Source: an uncultured candidate division WPS-2 bacterium
GTDB taxonomy: Bacteria > Vulcanimicrobiota > Vulcanimicrobiia > Vulcanimicrobiales > Vulcanimicrobiaceae
DNA: 64,000 nt
NCBI GenBank assembly: GCA_937927945.1
Contig: CALEYW010000025.1
Location: 1 to 64,000, forward strand
Reading direction: 5' to 3'
This document shows, piece by piece, positions 48,881 to 58,546 of the stretch; within the stretch, counting starts at the first letter, position 1; the number at the start of each line of letters is the position of its first letter. The position numbers and the translations under genes were made by a program. The notes under the pieces were generated by a model. The model saw only the letters and a list, made by a program, of their open reading frames with translations, had not been told where the DNA came from and made no database searches.

Positions 48881-51142
48881 GTGCGCTTCACCGTCCTCGC
48901 CGCTCTCGGCAGCGACCCCGGCGAGGCGGGTTCGCGCGCGAGCCGCGTCGTTGCGTTTTCCGGCAGCGCAGGGCTCGCCGCGGCGGCCCGGGCGGCTGAG
49001 GATCCGTATCTCCTGATTCTGGGGCCCGGCGCGCGTCCGCTGGCCGGCGCGTTCGGCGGCTTCACCGCGGCGATCACGCCGCAGACGGGCGTGCTCGGCG
49101 GAGCGATGCACGCCGGTGCGACGCGCTTGTTCGGTTGGATGCTCGCGCCCTCGCCGTGCAGTCCGATCCCATTCGAACTCTCGACCGTCAGCGCGCAGCT
49201 CGGCGAAGCGGGCGCAGACGCGCTGGTGCGTGGGCCGATCGACGCGGTCGCGCCGTTCATGCTGCTGGCGGCGCGCGAGCTGCTGCTCGAACCGTTGCCG
49301 GACGATCCCGTCGCCGCATCGGTCGAGTTGTGCGTGCGCGCGCGCGCCGCCGGCCGCTCCGTCGTCTGCCGGCCGTCGTTCGCTTGCGCCGCGCCGCCGC
49401 TGGACGCCGACGATCGCGGCCGAGCGAGCGCGTTGCGTGCGCTCGCGGAACGGCATCCGCAACTCACCGGCGTGCACCGGCTCCCCAGCGGGGCGCGGCG
49501 GGTCGCGGTCGAGCGCGAACTCCGGCTCGACGGCGGACGGCGCGTGCGCGCGCGCGTCGCGCGCCCGCCGCTGACGATCCTGACGCACGGTGCGGACGCC
49601 GCCGGTGCCGCGCGCCGCGCGCGCGAGCGCTTTCCCGATGCGCGCGTGACCGCCGCCGAACGCGGAGCGGCGCAAGCGCTGCGGGCGGAGATGCGCCGGC
49701 GCGGCGACCGCTACGTGCTCATTGCCGACGGCGCGGGATTGCCCGACGTCACGGCGCTCGAGGCGCTCGTCGATCAGGTGGAATCCGCCCCCTTCGTCGC
49801 GCTGGCCGCGCCCAGCGCGCAGGCGCTGCAGGGAGGCTGCGTGCTGGTCGCAGTCGGTCGTTTTCCGCAGCACGTCGAGGCCGACGGTGAGACCGTGGAA
49901 GCGGCGCTCGATGCGTTGCGGACGGCGGCGCATGCGTTGCGCCGCGCCGTGCGCGCGCCGGGCGACGTGCGGCCGGAACTCGCGAACGTCGTGGCTCCGC
50001 GCGCCACGATCGTGTTCTTGGCGTCGTCGTTGCCGGAGATCTCGCGCCTGAGCCTGGATGCGGCGCTCGCGGCGCTGCAGCCCGGCGACGATTTCGCCGC
50101 GGTGTGCGGCGCGACGGCCGAAACGGCGCGCCGCGTGCTCGCCGCATATCCGCAGGTGCGAGTCGAGACGGACGCCGTCGATCCGTTCCTGACCGACGGC
50201 GCGAATCGCGCGCTCGCGAACCCGCGCGGGGACGTCGTGGTGCTGCTCGCCGACGACGTGATGCTGTCAACCGGAACGCTCGAACGCCTGCGCGACGCGT
50301 TCGTGCGCATCCCCTCGCTCGGCGCGGCGTTCCCCACCGTTCCGGGCGCGGCCGGCGGTGAAGGCGCGCAAGACATCGAGTACGCCGACGTCGGGGCGAT
50401 GCAGGGCGTGGCCCAGCGGCGCGCGCAGGCCCGCGCCCGCGAGGTGGAACCGATCGCCACCGGAGCGACGCCGGCCGTCGCGCTCTCCCGGGCGGCGCTC
50501 GCTGCCGTTGGCGGCATCGATCCCGCGTACGGACCCACCCGCAGCGGCATCGCCGAGCTGGTGAGCCGGCTGCGCGGGGCGGGGTACGGGGTCGTGCGCT
50601 GCGACGACGCACTGGCCCATCGCTTCGATCCGGCGCTCTCGCGGAATCCCGCCGCTGCCGCCGACGCGGGGCAGCCGCTGCCCGTCCCCGCCGATCCCGC
50701 GGCTGCGGCGCGCGGCTTCGATCCGGCGTCGCGGGTGCCGTTCGTGCGCGGCGTCCCGGCTCCGGCCGCGGCGGCCGAGCACGTCGTCGCACTGGCCGTC
50801 GCGGGTCCGGCGGAACTCGAGCGCGCGGCCGTGTTTTTGACCGCCGCCGCGAGGTCGTACGACGCGCGCTCGCCGGTGCGAATCACCCTGCTGCTCGACG
50901 GAACGGTCGGCGCGGCGGATGCCGTGGCCCGCATCCGGCCGATCCTCGCGGCCGGCGGATCGATCGACGAGAGCGTTTCGGTGCGCATCGAACGGGTCGC
51001 GGATCTCGCTGCGTGGCGCGCCGCGCTGGCCCCAGAACTGCGCCTCCGGGTCGCCGCCGGCCACGAACGTCCGGCCCTGGCGGGGCTCGCTGGACTCTCC
51101 GCCGATGCCCTCGGCGAACTCCTCGATCCGGCGTTGCGATGA
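48881..51142 (+). CDS. Degenerate tandem GT-A glycosyltransferase-like protein
   Basis: 753 residues with two GT-A-like folds. The N-terminal one lacks recognisable motifs. The second (about 385-590) has the shape of a GT2 domain (ATIVFLASSLPEISRLSLDAAL, VVLLADDVMLSTGTLERL, AALAAVGGIDPAYG). The expected opening V-x-NGS-D nucleotide motif is replaced by VCGATAETA, so activity is uncertain. It aligns along its length with the better preserved GT2 gene at 59564. GTG start 3 nt after the preceding stop; overlaps the next gene (ATGA). Confidence 0.65.
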   Translation: MRFTVLAALGSDPGEAGSRASRVVAFSGSAGLAAAARAAEDPYLLILGPGARPLAGAFGGFTAAITPQTGVLGGAMHAGATRLFGWMLAPSPCSPIPFELSTVSAQLGEAGADALVRGPIDAVAPFMLLAARELLLEPLPDDPVAASVELCVRARAAGRSVVCRPSFACAAPPLDADDRGRASALRALAERHPQLTGVHRLPSGARRVAVERELRLDGGRRVRARVARPPLTILTHGADAAGAARRARERFPDARVTAAERGAAQALRAEMRRRGDRYVLIADGAGLPDVTALEALVDQVESAPFVALAAPSAQALQGGCVLVAVGRFPQHVEADGETVEAALDALRTAAHALRRAVRAPGDVRPELANVVAPRATIVFLASSLPEISRLSLDAALAALQPGDDFAAVCGATAETARRVLAAYPQVRVETDAVDPFLTDGANRALANPRGDVVVLLADDVMLSTGTLERLRDAFVRIPSLGAAFPTVPGAAGGEGAQDIEYADVGAMQGVAQRRAQARAREVEPIATGATPAVALSRAALAAVGGIDPAYGPTRSGIAELVSRLRGAGYGVVRCDDALAHRFDPALSRNPAAAADAGQPLPVPADPAAAARGFDPASRVPFVRGVPAPAAAAEHVVALAVAGPAELERAAVFLTAAARSYDARSPVRITLLLDGTVGAADAVARIRPILAAGGSIDESVSVRIERVADLAAWRAALAPELRLRVAAGHERPALAGLAGLSADALGELLDPALR

Positions 51143-53085
51143 GATTGCATCGCACCCACGAACTGCTTGGGCCCTGGAGTACCGGGACGCCGGTCCTCGA
51201 TGCGGACCGATTGGCGGCGGTGCGCGTCGAACCAGTCCTGCGTCAGCGGCGGCCCGCCCTCGTGCTCGACCTCTATCTCGCCGGCGACGACGGCGACACG
51301 ATCGTCCCGCAGGTGTTCGTCGACCCTGCCGTCGCGATCGAACGCGACCGCGACGCGCTGATCTTCCCGTTCGGCACGCCGGGCGACGACGCGTTCGCGC
51401 TCGCCCTCGCGGCGCGCGTTCTGCCGCACCTCGAAGGGCTGGTCTTGGGCATCGAACGGGTCCACGAACACGTGCTCGAGCTCGCCCCCGCGCCTCGCTT
51501 CGCTGCGGCGCGCAGTGCCGGCTGCTTCGGAGCGGCGCCGCTGCGCGACGCTCTCACGCGCCTGGCGCCGTATCAGTACGCGCGCCGGTTCGCGCGCGGC
51601 CGGACCGTGCGGCTGGATGCGCCGGATGCGGTCGGGGGCTGGGCGTTGCTGCGGTCGACGGGGACCGTCGGGATCGCCGAGGGCCGGCGCGATCGGGATG
51701 CTTGCGCGTGGTACGGGGACGCACCGGCGGCCCCGGAGCGGGCCGAGCTGGCGGTGATCGACGCCGCCGGCGACCCTGGTGCGGCGCTCGTCGTCGTGCG
51801 GCTCGACGTTTCGGCGAACGGAGGACTGGCCGTGGTCGACTCGCTCCCGCTCGACCTCGGGATCGTCTTCGACCCGGCCGAAGGGCCGGTGCGCCGCTGG
51901 TTCTCCGTCGAGCGGTCTGTGGAGCCAGCTGCGCGTGAGCTGCCGGATTGCAGTTCCGTTCCCGCAGGCGGATCGAGCGGACGGATCGCCGTCGTGCTCG
52001 GGCGCGCCGACGGCGTCGCGCGACCCGGTGCGGATACCGACGAGGCTCGTGCGTTGGTCGACGCGTTGCGCGGCGAAGGCTTCGAAGCCGATCTCGCCGA
52101 GGAGCCGGACGACGCGGTCGGCGCCGACCTCGTGCACTTGATCGGAACCCGCGACGGCCGTCGCGCCCGCGCGGTCGTCGAAGCGGCATGCAGGGCCCGC
52201 GTCCCCGTTGCGGTCCACGCCTACGACGACGATGCTGCCGCCGGCGGGTGGTGGGGCGCGACCGTGACTCGGCTGTGCTTCGAACACGGCAGCGAGGAGC
52301 GGGACGTGACGGCCTACCTGCGCCTGCTGGCGCAACGGGCCGTCGTCGTCGGGGCCGCGCGCGCCGGCGTTCCGTATGCGCCCGACGAGGCTGCACCAGA
52401 CGACGCCGCGACCGCCCTCCGCGACGCATCGATCGTCTTCGCCGCGAGCGAGGACGAGGCCGAGACGATTCGGCGCCGGACGGGACGGCGCGGTCCGCTG
52501 GCGGTCGTGCCGCCGCTGGCAGATGCGGCCATACCGGCCACGGTCGGCGCCCTGGTCGGGCGGGATCCGTTCGTCCTCGTTCACGCGCCGATCGGCCCGC
52601 TCGGCAACCAGCTCGCGGTCGCACGAGCGGCCGCCATCTCCAAGACCCCACTCGTCATCGCCGGGCCGGTCGCCGACGCCTCGTATTTGGAACGGGTGCG
52701 CGAATTCGGCGGACCGCAGCTGATCGTGCTCGCCGGGGAGCCGAGTCGGGAGCTTGCGGCGGGGCTGCGGCGCGCCGCCGGCGTGGTGGTCGATGCCGCC
52801 TGGATCGGCGAGGGCGCCTCGCGCCTGGCGGCCTCTGCGCTGGCGGGAACCGTCCTGGTCGTCGCGGACGGACGTCCGTTCCACGCGCCAGGGCTAGCGG
52901 TGCGACGCTTCGATCCGGCCGACGTGGCGGCGCTGACCCGAGCCATGGGCGAGGGCTGGGACGACGCCCTCCGCTCGACCCACCGTCCGGCGGCCGAGAC
53001 GGTGGCCGCGCTCGCGCCGGGTGCCGCGGTTCGCGCTATCATCCGCGGCTACGCAGAGGCCGGAGCCGCGACCCCGGTCACCTAA
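51139..53085 (+). CDS. GT-B glycosyltransferase-like protein, unknown
   Basis: 648 residues. The N-terminal about 200 residues are a beta-rich domain (RVEPVLRQRRPALVLDLYL). The C-terminal about 370 are GT-B-like: GRIAVVLG..., GADLVHLIG, DPFVLVHAPIGPLGNQ, TPLVIAGPVADASYLERV. The sugar-nucleotide glutamates of GT4 are not obvious. Its paralogue is the gene at 61654, sharing GG(W/F)WGA and GPL motifs and the same domain order. It is the last gene before the flaG promoter, whose -35 includes its TAA. Confidence 0.62.
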   Translation: MRLHRTHELLGPWSTGTPVLDADRLAAVRVEPVLRQRRPALVLDLYLAGDDGDTIVPQVFVDPAVAIERDRDALIFPFGTPGDDAFALALAARVLPHLEGLVLGIERVHEHVLELAPAPRFAAARSAGCFGAAPLRDALTRLAPYQYARRFARGRTVRLDAPDAVGGWALLRSTGTVGIAEGRRDRDACAWYGDAPAAPERAELAVIDAAGDPGAALVVVRLDVSANGGLAVVDSLPLDLGIVFDPAEGPVRRWFSVERSVEPAARELPDCSSVPAGGSSGRIAVVLGRADGVARPGADTDEARALVDALRGEGFEADLAEEPDDAVGADLVHLIGTRDGRRARAVVEAACRARVPVAVHAYDDDAAAGGWWGATVTRLCFEHGSEERDVTAYLRLLAQRAVVVGAARAGVPYAPDEAAPDDAATALRDASIVFAASEDEAETIRRRTGRRGPLAVVPPLADAAIPATVGALVGRDPFVLVHAPIGPLGNQLAVARAAAISKTPLVIAGPVADASYLERVREFGGPQLIVLAGEPSRELAAGLRRAAGVVVDAAWIGEGASRLAASALAGTVLVVADGRPFHAPGLAVRRFDPADVAALTRAMGEGWDDALRSTHRPAAETVAALAPGAAVRAIIRGYAEAGAATPVT

Positions 53086-53110
53086 TACCAGACCTCGGGA
53101 CGACCGATAT
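53083..53110 (+). promoter_or_regulatory. Sigma-28-type promoter of flaG-fliD-fliS
   Basis: TAAT (53083-53086) overlapping the upstream stop, 16 nt, then ACCGATAT (53103-53110), close to the GCCGATAT form seen in sigma-D promoters. Twenty-four bases to the flaG ATG with GGAGG between. Confidence 0.55.
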
Positions 53111-53134
53111 CAGAGTAGGAGGATCTCGACGAAC

Positions 53135-53539
53135 ATGGACGTTCAGGCCATCGATTCGGCAGGCGTTGCCGCAACTGCAAATGCTGCCGCAACGGCGACC
53201 GCGGCCGCGGCCGCGACCACAACCGGAACCGCCGCCGCCGCGAGCGGGACGGGTACCGCGCAGCCGGCGGCAAAATTGCTGGCCGCTTTCCCGACACCTC
53301 CGGGGCCGGGACAGAAGCACGAGCCCGATGAGACGCTGCATAAAGCGCTCTCGCAGCTGGTCGGCGGCGCGCACGTCTCGGTCCAGTTCCGCGTTGTCGA
53401 GGGGACGCACGACATCGTCACGGTGTTCAAGAACGCCGACACCGGCGAAGTGATCACGCAGTTCCCGCCCGAGGCGCTGGTGCTGATCGCGCAGTTCTTC
53501 AACAAGCTCGCCGGCGCCGTCGTGGACCGGACGGCCTGA
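53135..53539 (+). CDS. flaG: FlaG-family flagellar protein
   Basis: 134 residues. The N-terminal 50 are nearly all Ala/Thr (low complexity). The C-terminal 65 match FlaG: LHKALSQLVGGAHVSVQFRVVEGTHDIVTVFKNADTGEVITQFPPEALVLIAQFFNKLAG. FlaG influences filament length in other genera. TAGGAGG lies 11 nt before ATG. It overlaps fliD (TGATG). Confidence 0.9.
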   Translation: MDVQAIDSAGVAATANAAATATAAAAATTTGTAAAASGTGTAQPAAKLLAAFPTPPGPGQKHEPDETLHKALSQLVGGAHVSVQFRVVEGTHDIVTVFKNADTGEVITQFPPEALVLIAQFFNKLAGAVVDRTA

Positions 53540-55569
53540 TGAGCGGCATCGGAGCGACCTCGATCGCGTCTTCGTCCTCGACGCCGGCGGGGACCAACGT
53601 CCCGCCGGTCTCCTTTCCCGGCATCGCCTCCGGTATCGACTACAACGCGATCATTCAAAAATACACCGACTTGACGCTGGCGCAAGAGACGCCGCTCAAG
53701 ACGAACGTCACGAACCTCACCAATCAGAATGCCGAACTGCTGAAGATTCAGAGCCTGATCGGCAAGTTCCAAGACACGTTTATCGCGATTAGCAATCCGG
53801 CGAACTTCAGCGCGACGGCGCCGACGTCGACCAACGCGACGGCGATCGCCGCGACGGCCATCCCCGGCGGCAGCGCGACGCCCGGCGCGTACACGATCAC
53901 CAAGACCGTCCTCGCGACCGCGACTCAGTATGTGAACGATCCCGCGGCCAACGGGACGTTCAACTCCAATGTCGTGTTCGCCAACGCGGGCGCGTCGATC
54001 ACGCCGAGCAACGGGACGACCGGGCCGAACGGCAAGGGCCAGCTCACGATCAACGGCGTCGCCCTGACGTACGACGTCAACACCACGACGCTGACGTCGT
54101 TTATCTCCGCGAACAGCGCCGCGCTCTCGGCGGTCGGCGTTACGATGACCGACAACGGCAACGGCACCGTCACCATCACGTCGACCCGGCCGTTGACGCT
54201 GGGTGCCGCGTCGGACAGCGGCAACTTGCTGCAGGTCCTCAAGCTCGACACCGCGCCGATCACGGTATCCGGCGGCACCTACACCGCGACGAGCACCTCG
54301 AAGATCGGCGGCATCAATCTCGGCGCGACGTTCAACACGGCGAACAACGCCGGCTTCGCGACCCCGGTCACCAGCGGCACGTTCACGATCAACGGCGTGC
54401 ACTTCAAGGTGGATGCCACCGCCAACAACCTCAACAACATGATCACGCAGATCAACGCGTCGTCGGCGGGTGTCGTGGCGTCGTACGATCAGGCTAACGA
54501 TCGCGTGCTGATTACGGCGAAGGCGAGCGGACCGCAGGGCGTCTCGTTCGGCGCGGCCGGCGACACGTCGAACTTCCTGCAGGCCGTCGGTTTCCTGGCC
54601 AACGCCGGAACGCCGAATGTCTTCAGCGCGGGGGCGACCACGACGGTCGGCAAATCGGCGGAAGTCGACTACATCGACAACGCCGGAAGCACTCACGTGG
54701 TGTACGCGAACTCGAACACGGTGACGAACGTCATCCCGGGCGTGTCGCTGGCGCTGCAGCAGGCGATCGGCGGTACGACGGGGATCGCGCCGGTAACGAT
54801 CACCGTGGCGCAGGACACGACCGCGCTCACCAAAGCGATCGGTGATTTCGTCACCGCTTACAATGCGGTGATCGACGAGATCAACAGCGCGACCCAGGCG
54901 CCCGTCATCGGAACGACGACCAGCTCGTCGACCGGTACGACGTCGTCTCAACAGCTCACGACCGGCGGCGCCCTGTTCAACAATCAGGACATCCTCGCGC
55001 TCAAAGACCGGCTGGTGAACATGGTCTCCGGCTTCGGCGTCACGGGCTCCACTTCGTATAACTCGTTGGCGTCGGTCGGCCTGGTGCTCGACAACTCGTT
55101 CACCGTCAACACCGCGTCGTCGAGCAACACCTCGAACACGTCCTCGCAGAACAACATCACGACCCAGAGTTTCGCCGGTACGAGCGGCAAGCTCGTCGCG
55201 CTTGATACGACCAAGTTCGCCAATGCGCTCGCGGCAAATGGCACCGCCGTCGCGAAGCTCTTCACCGGCACGACCAGCATCGTCGGACAGATGGGCGCGT
55301 ACCTCACCTCGGCAACGGGCTTGCCGACCCAACTCACCGGCGGTTTGGCTGGTGCTATCCCGACGCACTCGCTGTTCTCCACGCTGATGGACGCGACCAA
55401 CAACCAGATCACGTCGCTGCAGCAGCAAATCCAACTGGTGACCGACCAGGCCAACTTGCAGGCCAACACGCTGCGCGCGCAGTTCGTGGCCAGCGAGACG
55501 CTGATCGCTCAGCTGCAGTCGGTGCAGTCATCACTCGGCTCGCTGACAGGATCGACCAGCTCGCGCTGA
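53539..55569 (+). CDS. fliD: Flagellar filament cap protein FliD (HAP2)
   Basis: 676 residues. N-terminal GIASGIDYNAIIQKYTDLTLAQETPLKTNVTNLTNQNAELLKIQSLIGKFQD is the FliD coiled coil. ALTKAIGDFVTAYNAVIDEIN and C-terminal QQQIQLVTDQANLQANTLRAQFVASETLIAQLQSVQSSL complete it. Middle is repetitive Thr/Ala/Asn. Cap that folds flagellin at the tip. Confidence 0.95.
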   Translation: MSGIGATSIASSSSTPAGTNVPPVSFPGIASGIDYNAIIQKYTDLTLAQETPLKTNVTNLTNQNAELLKIQSLIGKFQDTFIAISNPANFSATAPTSTNATAIAATAIPGGSATPGAYTITKTVLATATQYVNDPAANGTFNSNVVFANAGASITPSNGTTGPNGKGQLTINGVALTYDVNTTTLTSFISANSAALSAVGVTMTDNGNGTVTITSTRPLTLGAASDSGNLLQVLKLDTAPITVSGGTYTATSTSKIGGINLGATFNTANNAGFATPVTSGTFTINGVHFKVDATANNLNNMITQINASSAGVVASYDQANDRVLITAKASGPQGVSFGAAGDTSNFLQAVGFLANAGTPNVFSAGATTTVGKSAEVDYIDNAGSTHVVYANSNTVTNVIPGVSLALQQAIGGTTGIAPVTITVAQDTTALTKAIGDFVTAYNAVIDEINSATQAPVIGTTTSSSTGTTSSQQLTTGGALFNNQDILALKDRLVNMVSGFGVTGSTSYNSLASVGLVLDNSFTVNTASSSNTSNTSSQNNITTQSFAGTSGKLVALDTTKFANALAANGTAVAKLFTGTTSIVGQMGAYLTSATGLPTQLTGGLAGAIPTHSLFSTLMDATNNQITSLQQQIQLVTDQANLQANTLRAQFVASETLIAQLQSVQSSLGSLTGSTSSR

Positions 55570-55570
55570 T

Positions 55571-55996
55571 ATGACGATCTCCAACGCCAACCTGCGCTAC
55601 CTCGAAGCGTCGATCAATTCGGCGAGCCCCGAGGAGCTCATCATCAAGGTGTACGACGCCCTGCTGCTCTTCTCGCGGCAAGCGCTCGAGGTGATGGAGA
55701 CGCATCCGTCCGACATTCAGGGCCGCCACGATCTGCTGCGCCGCGCGCAGCGAGCGTGTGCGCTGCTCATGGGTTCGCTGCGGCTCGAGCTCGACAGCGA
55801 CATCCCCGGCAACCTGTTCCGCATCTACGAGTTCTGGCACCATCAGCTGGTCGTGGCCAACATGCAGGGCGACCCGCAGAAGGTTCGGGAGCTGCTGCCG
55901 ATGATCGCCGGGATGCGCGAAACGTGGGTCGAGGCGATCAAGCGCTACCGGACCGAGGTCATGGCGGCACCGCAGCTGGATGCCCTCGTCGGCTGA
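55571..55996 (+). CDS. fliS: Flagellin export chaperone FliS
   Basis: 141 residues. RYLEASINSASPEELIIKVYDALLLFSRQALEVMETHP and FRIYEFWHHQLVVANMQGDPQKVRELLPMIAGMRETWVEAIKRY are FliS helices. It binds the flagellin C-terminus before export. It starts 1 nt after the fliD stop. Confidence 0.95.
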   Translation: MTISNANLRYLEASINSASPEELIIKVYDALLLFSRQALEVMETHPSDIQGRHDLLRRAQRACALLMGSLRLELDSDIPGNLFRIYEFWHHQLVVANMQGDPQKVRELLPMIAGMRETWVEAIKRYRTEVMAAPQLDALVG

Positions 55997-56360
55997 AACG
56001 GCGCGCGACGCCGTCGTTCGCGTCCTGCTCGCCCTGGAACGCTCGTGCCTCGATGCCGAAGCGGCTCTGGGCGAGCGACGCTGGCCCGAGGTCGACTCGG
56101 CGCTGGCCGCGCAAGCCCGCATGACCGCCGATCTCGGCGCGATCTTCGAAGCCACGCCGGAGCTCGCGCCCGACCGTGACGAAAAGATCGCGGCGCGCGT
56201 GGATGGGATCCTGGCCTACCGCGACGATCAGCTGCGCCGTCTGCAGGCGTTCAACGCCGAGCTTGCGACCCGTCTGCAATCGATCGGGCGCATGAACAGC
56301 ATGTCGCGCTCGATCGGCCGCCGCGATCCGGCCGGCCGCGTGCTGGACGGCCAGTACTAA
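55980..56360 (+). CDS. Small helical protein, probable FliT-like chaperone
   Basis: 126 residues, alpha-helical: RDAVVRVLLALERSCLDAEAALGERRWPEVDSALAAQARMTADL, then DEKIAARVDGILAYRDDQLRRLQAFNAELATRL, ending in a basic tail. Size, helix pattern and position after fliS (17-nt overlap) suggest FliT, the FliD chaperone. No signature residue is firm enough for the gene name. Confidence 0.65.
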   Translation: MPSSAETARDAVVRVLLALERSCLDAEAALGERRWPEVDSALAAQARMTADLGAIFEATPELAPDRDEKIAARVDGILAYRDDQLRRLQAFNAELATRLQSIGRMNSMSRSIGRRDPAGRVLDGQY

Positions 56361-56390
56361 AACTTGCGTCCCGCTCGAACGACGGCGACG

Positions 56391-57164
56391 TCAGTGCGAA
56401 ACGGACAATAACGTAGCGGGAAACGGTTCCTGGCGTTCGACGGCGCGCGGAACGGTGTCGTCGAACGGAACGAGCTTTACGGCGTCGCCGTCCTGCACGA
56501 TCATGCGCAGGCGATCGGTGTCGGCGTCCGGCTCGACCGCGGTGGGCGCGGTCGTGTCGGTGGCGCGGTCGTAGTGTCCGGCGCGCACGCCGGCATGCAG
56601 CAAGACGCGCCAGCCGGCGCCGCGGAAGCGCTCGCACAGCAAATAGTCTTCGTCGCATTGGCGCGCGGTGCGCGTCGCCTCGTCGATGTAGACGTGCGCC
56701 GCGAAGTACGGCGTCGTGAGGTCGCGCAGCGCGGCGACGCGGATGAGCACGCAGCCGAAGCCGATGCCGTCGACGCTCGCGACCGCGCCGCCGGCGAACG
56801 GAGGAATCGCCGCCGACGTCGTGTCGCTGGAAACCCAGCGTGCGACCGCCATCGGCCGCGCCGAGTCGCGGCTGTAGTAGAGCGCGCCGGCGAGCGCGGC
56901 ACGCGGATCGGCCTCGAGCGCGGCCGTCAGCCGCAGCAGCGCATCGGGCGGGACGACGATGTCGTCGTCGATCATCAGCAGCATGTCGCTGCCGCGCGCG
57001 ATCGCATCGCGCGCGATCATCTCGCGCTGCGCGGCGACGAAGTTCCCCGACCAGACCACGCGCGCGGCGTCGCCGGCGGAAGGCGGGAGTTCGAGCTTCG
57101 CGAGCGCGTCGAGGAATGGCCGGGTCGGTTGTCCGCTGGTGGGGATGCCGATGAGAAGATGCAC
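56391..57164 (-). CDS. GT-A-fold glycosyltransferase-like protein
   Basis: 257 residues. HLLIGIPTSGQPTRPFLDALAKL at the N-terminus, nucleotide/metal motif MLLMIDDDIVVPPDALLRL, GGAVASVDGIGFGCVLIR and a catalytic acidic CDEDYLLCERF near residues 165-175. Resembles anp1/GT-A enzymes with a DDD motif. GTG start shares one base with the upstream stop (TAGTG). Last gene of the minus-strand trio, within the flagellar modification region. Confidence 0.75.
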   Translation of the reverse strand: MHLLIGIPTSGQPTRPFLDALAKLELPPSAGDAARVVWSGNFVAAQREMIARDAIARGSDMLLMIDDDIVVPPDALLRLTAALEADPRAALAGALYYSRDSARPMAVARWVSSDTTSAAIPPFAGGAVASVDGIGFGCVLIRVAALRDLTTPYFAAHVYIDEATRTARQCDEDYLLCERFRGAGWRVLLHAGVRAGHYDRATDTTAPTAVEPDADTDRLRMIVQDGDAVKLVPFDDTVPRAVERQEPFPATLLSVSH

Positions 57165-58546
57165 TACGGGATGGCCTCGTGGAGAGCGGTGACGAGCGCG
57201 CGGCCTGCGGCGTGGAGGATGGGGTCATCGGCGATGAGCGGATCGAAACGGCGGTCGACGGCGCGCCGCACCGTGACGCGCATAAGCCACGCGCCCCCCG
57301 CCGCCCGGTAGGAAGCGAGCGCGTCGCGCACGCCCGCCGCGGCGGTGGCGCCGGCGTTGTCGAGCGCGCGCGGAGCGACTGCGAGCAGCACCTGCGCACC
57401 GCGCAGGAACGGGTCGCTCAGCGTACGGGACAACACGGCGCGCAGCCCGACCAGCTCGCGGGCGTCGAAGCGGGCGACGAGGGCGACCCCGGCCGGTGAA
57501 ACGGTCGCCGCGGGGTCATCGCCGTCGGGGACGATCGCGGCGAGCGCTTCGGGGCTGACGACCGGCGGGGTGGGGCGTCCCATGCGGGCGGCGACGAGCG
57601 CTCGCGGCAGCGCCGCGGCGACGGACCGCGCGAACCGATCCAACTTCAGCGCGGCACCCAGCGGCCCGTCGACGGCGGCGATCGAGCTGAGCAGGACGAG
57701 CGCAGCGAGTCCGTGCGGGACGACGCCGCCGAAGACGCGCTCGAGCGCGCGGACCTCGTCCGCGTCGATCGCCCGCCACAGCACGGCCAGCGGTGGAAGG
57801 GGGGGCGGCGTCGGGAGCGGCGGCGGCGGGGCTGGTGAGATGGCGAGGACGGGTGGCGCGGCCGGTGCGTCGAGAACCGTGTCGATGACCCGGGCGACGG
57901 GCGCCGGTTCGGCCGGCGCCGCAGCGAGGTCGGCATCGTCTTCGCCGGCTTCCATTTCGTAGAACGGGCGCGGCTGCTGGTAGGCGGTGTGGCCGGTCTT
58001 CCGGCGCAGGCGCAATGCCGGTGCGGCGACCGTGGGCGTTCCCGGCGCGCTGGCGTGGACCGCGACGTCGAGCGGAGCCGTTCCGGGCAGGACGCGCAGC
58101 GCGACGCGCACCCGCACCGCTTCGCCCGGCGGGACGGCGCCGATCGCGAGTCCCTCGCCGAGCAGCTTTTCCGCATCGACGGCTGCACCGTCCCGTGCGG
58201 CTGAACCGGCGACGAGTTCGGCCTCAGGCGGAATAGCGATCCGCAGCATCGCGTTCGGGACCGCGAGCTCGCCGTCGTCGTGCATCGCGACGACGATCGT
58301 GACGATCGCGCCGGGGATCAGGTCGCCCTCGGGCCGCACGTCCAGTGCTAGGCGCAGCGCGGCAGGCCGCGGCGTTGCGCTGGGGTCGCCGTCGACGATC
58401 GTTTCCGCGCCGAAGTGGACAATGGTCGATGACGGCGAGGCCGGGTGCGCCGCGAGGCCGAGCTCTTCACGCCGCCGCCGGTCGAGCAGCCGGGAATCGG
58501 CGTCTCTTCCGAAGAGCGCGTCGACGTCGACGTCGCGCCCGCTCAC
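57164..58546 (-). CDS. Two-domain protein of unknown function (DUF11-like plus helical domain)
   Basis: 460 residues, no signal peptide. Residues about 55-180 are beta-rich, like DUF11 repeats (LALDVRPEGDLIPGAIVTIVVAMHDDGELAVPN, VPPGEAVRVRVALRVLPGTAPLDVAV). A Pro/Ala-rich linker (about 215-255, PAPPPPLPTPPPLPPLA) leads to an alpha-helical domain of about 200 residues that I do not recognise. The GTG start lies in the loop of a strong hairpin overlapping the ATPase stop. It is likely translated only after the ATPase. Confidence 0.55.
   Translation of the reverse strand: MSGRDVDVDALFGRDADSRLLDRRRREELGLAAHPASPSSTIVHFGAETIVDGDPSATPRPAALRLALDVRPEGDLIPGAIVTIVVAMHDDGELAVPNAMLRIAIPPEAELVAGSAARDGAAVDAEKLLGEGLAIGAVPPGEAVRVRVALRVLPGTAPLDVAVHASAPGTPTVAAPALRLRRKTGHTAYQQPRPFYEMEAGEDDADLAAAPAEPAPVARVIDTVLDAPAAPPVLAISPAPPPPLPTPPPLPPLAVLWRAIDADEVRALERVFGGVVPHGLAALVLLSSIAAVDGPLGAALKLDRFARSVAAALPRALVAARMGRPTPPVVSPEALAAIVPDGDDPAATVSPAGVALVARFDARELVGLRAVLSRTLSDPFLRGAQVLLAVAPRALDNAGATAAAGVRDALASYRAAGGAWLMRVTVRRAVDRRFDPLIADDPILHAAGRALVTALHEAIP

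Noticed and set aside
46961..49933. A 990-codon minus-strand open frame opposite the glycosyltransferases
   Set aside because: Antisense shadow of real genes; no family features and Arg-rich throughout.
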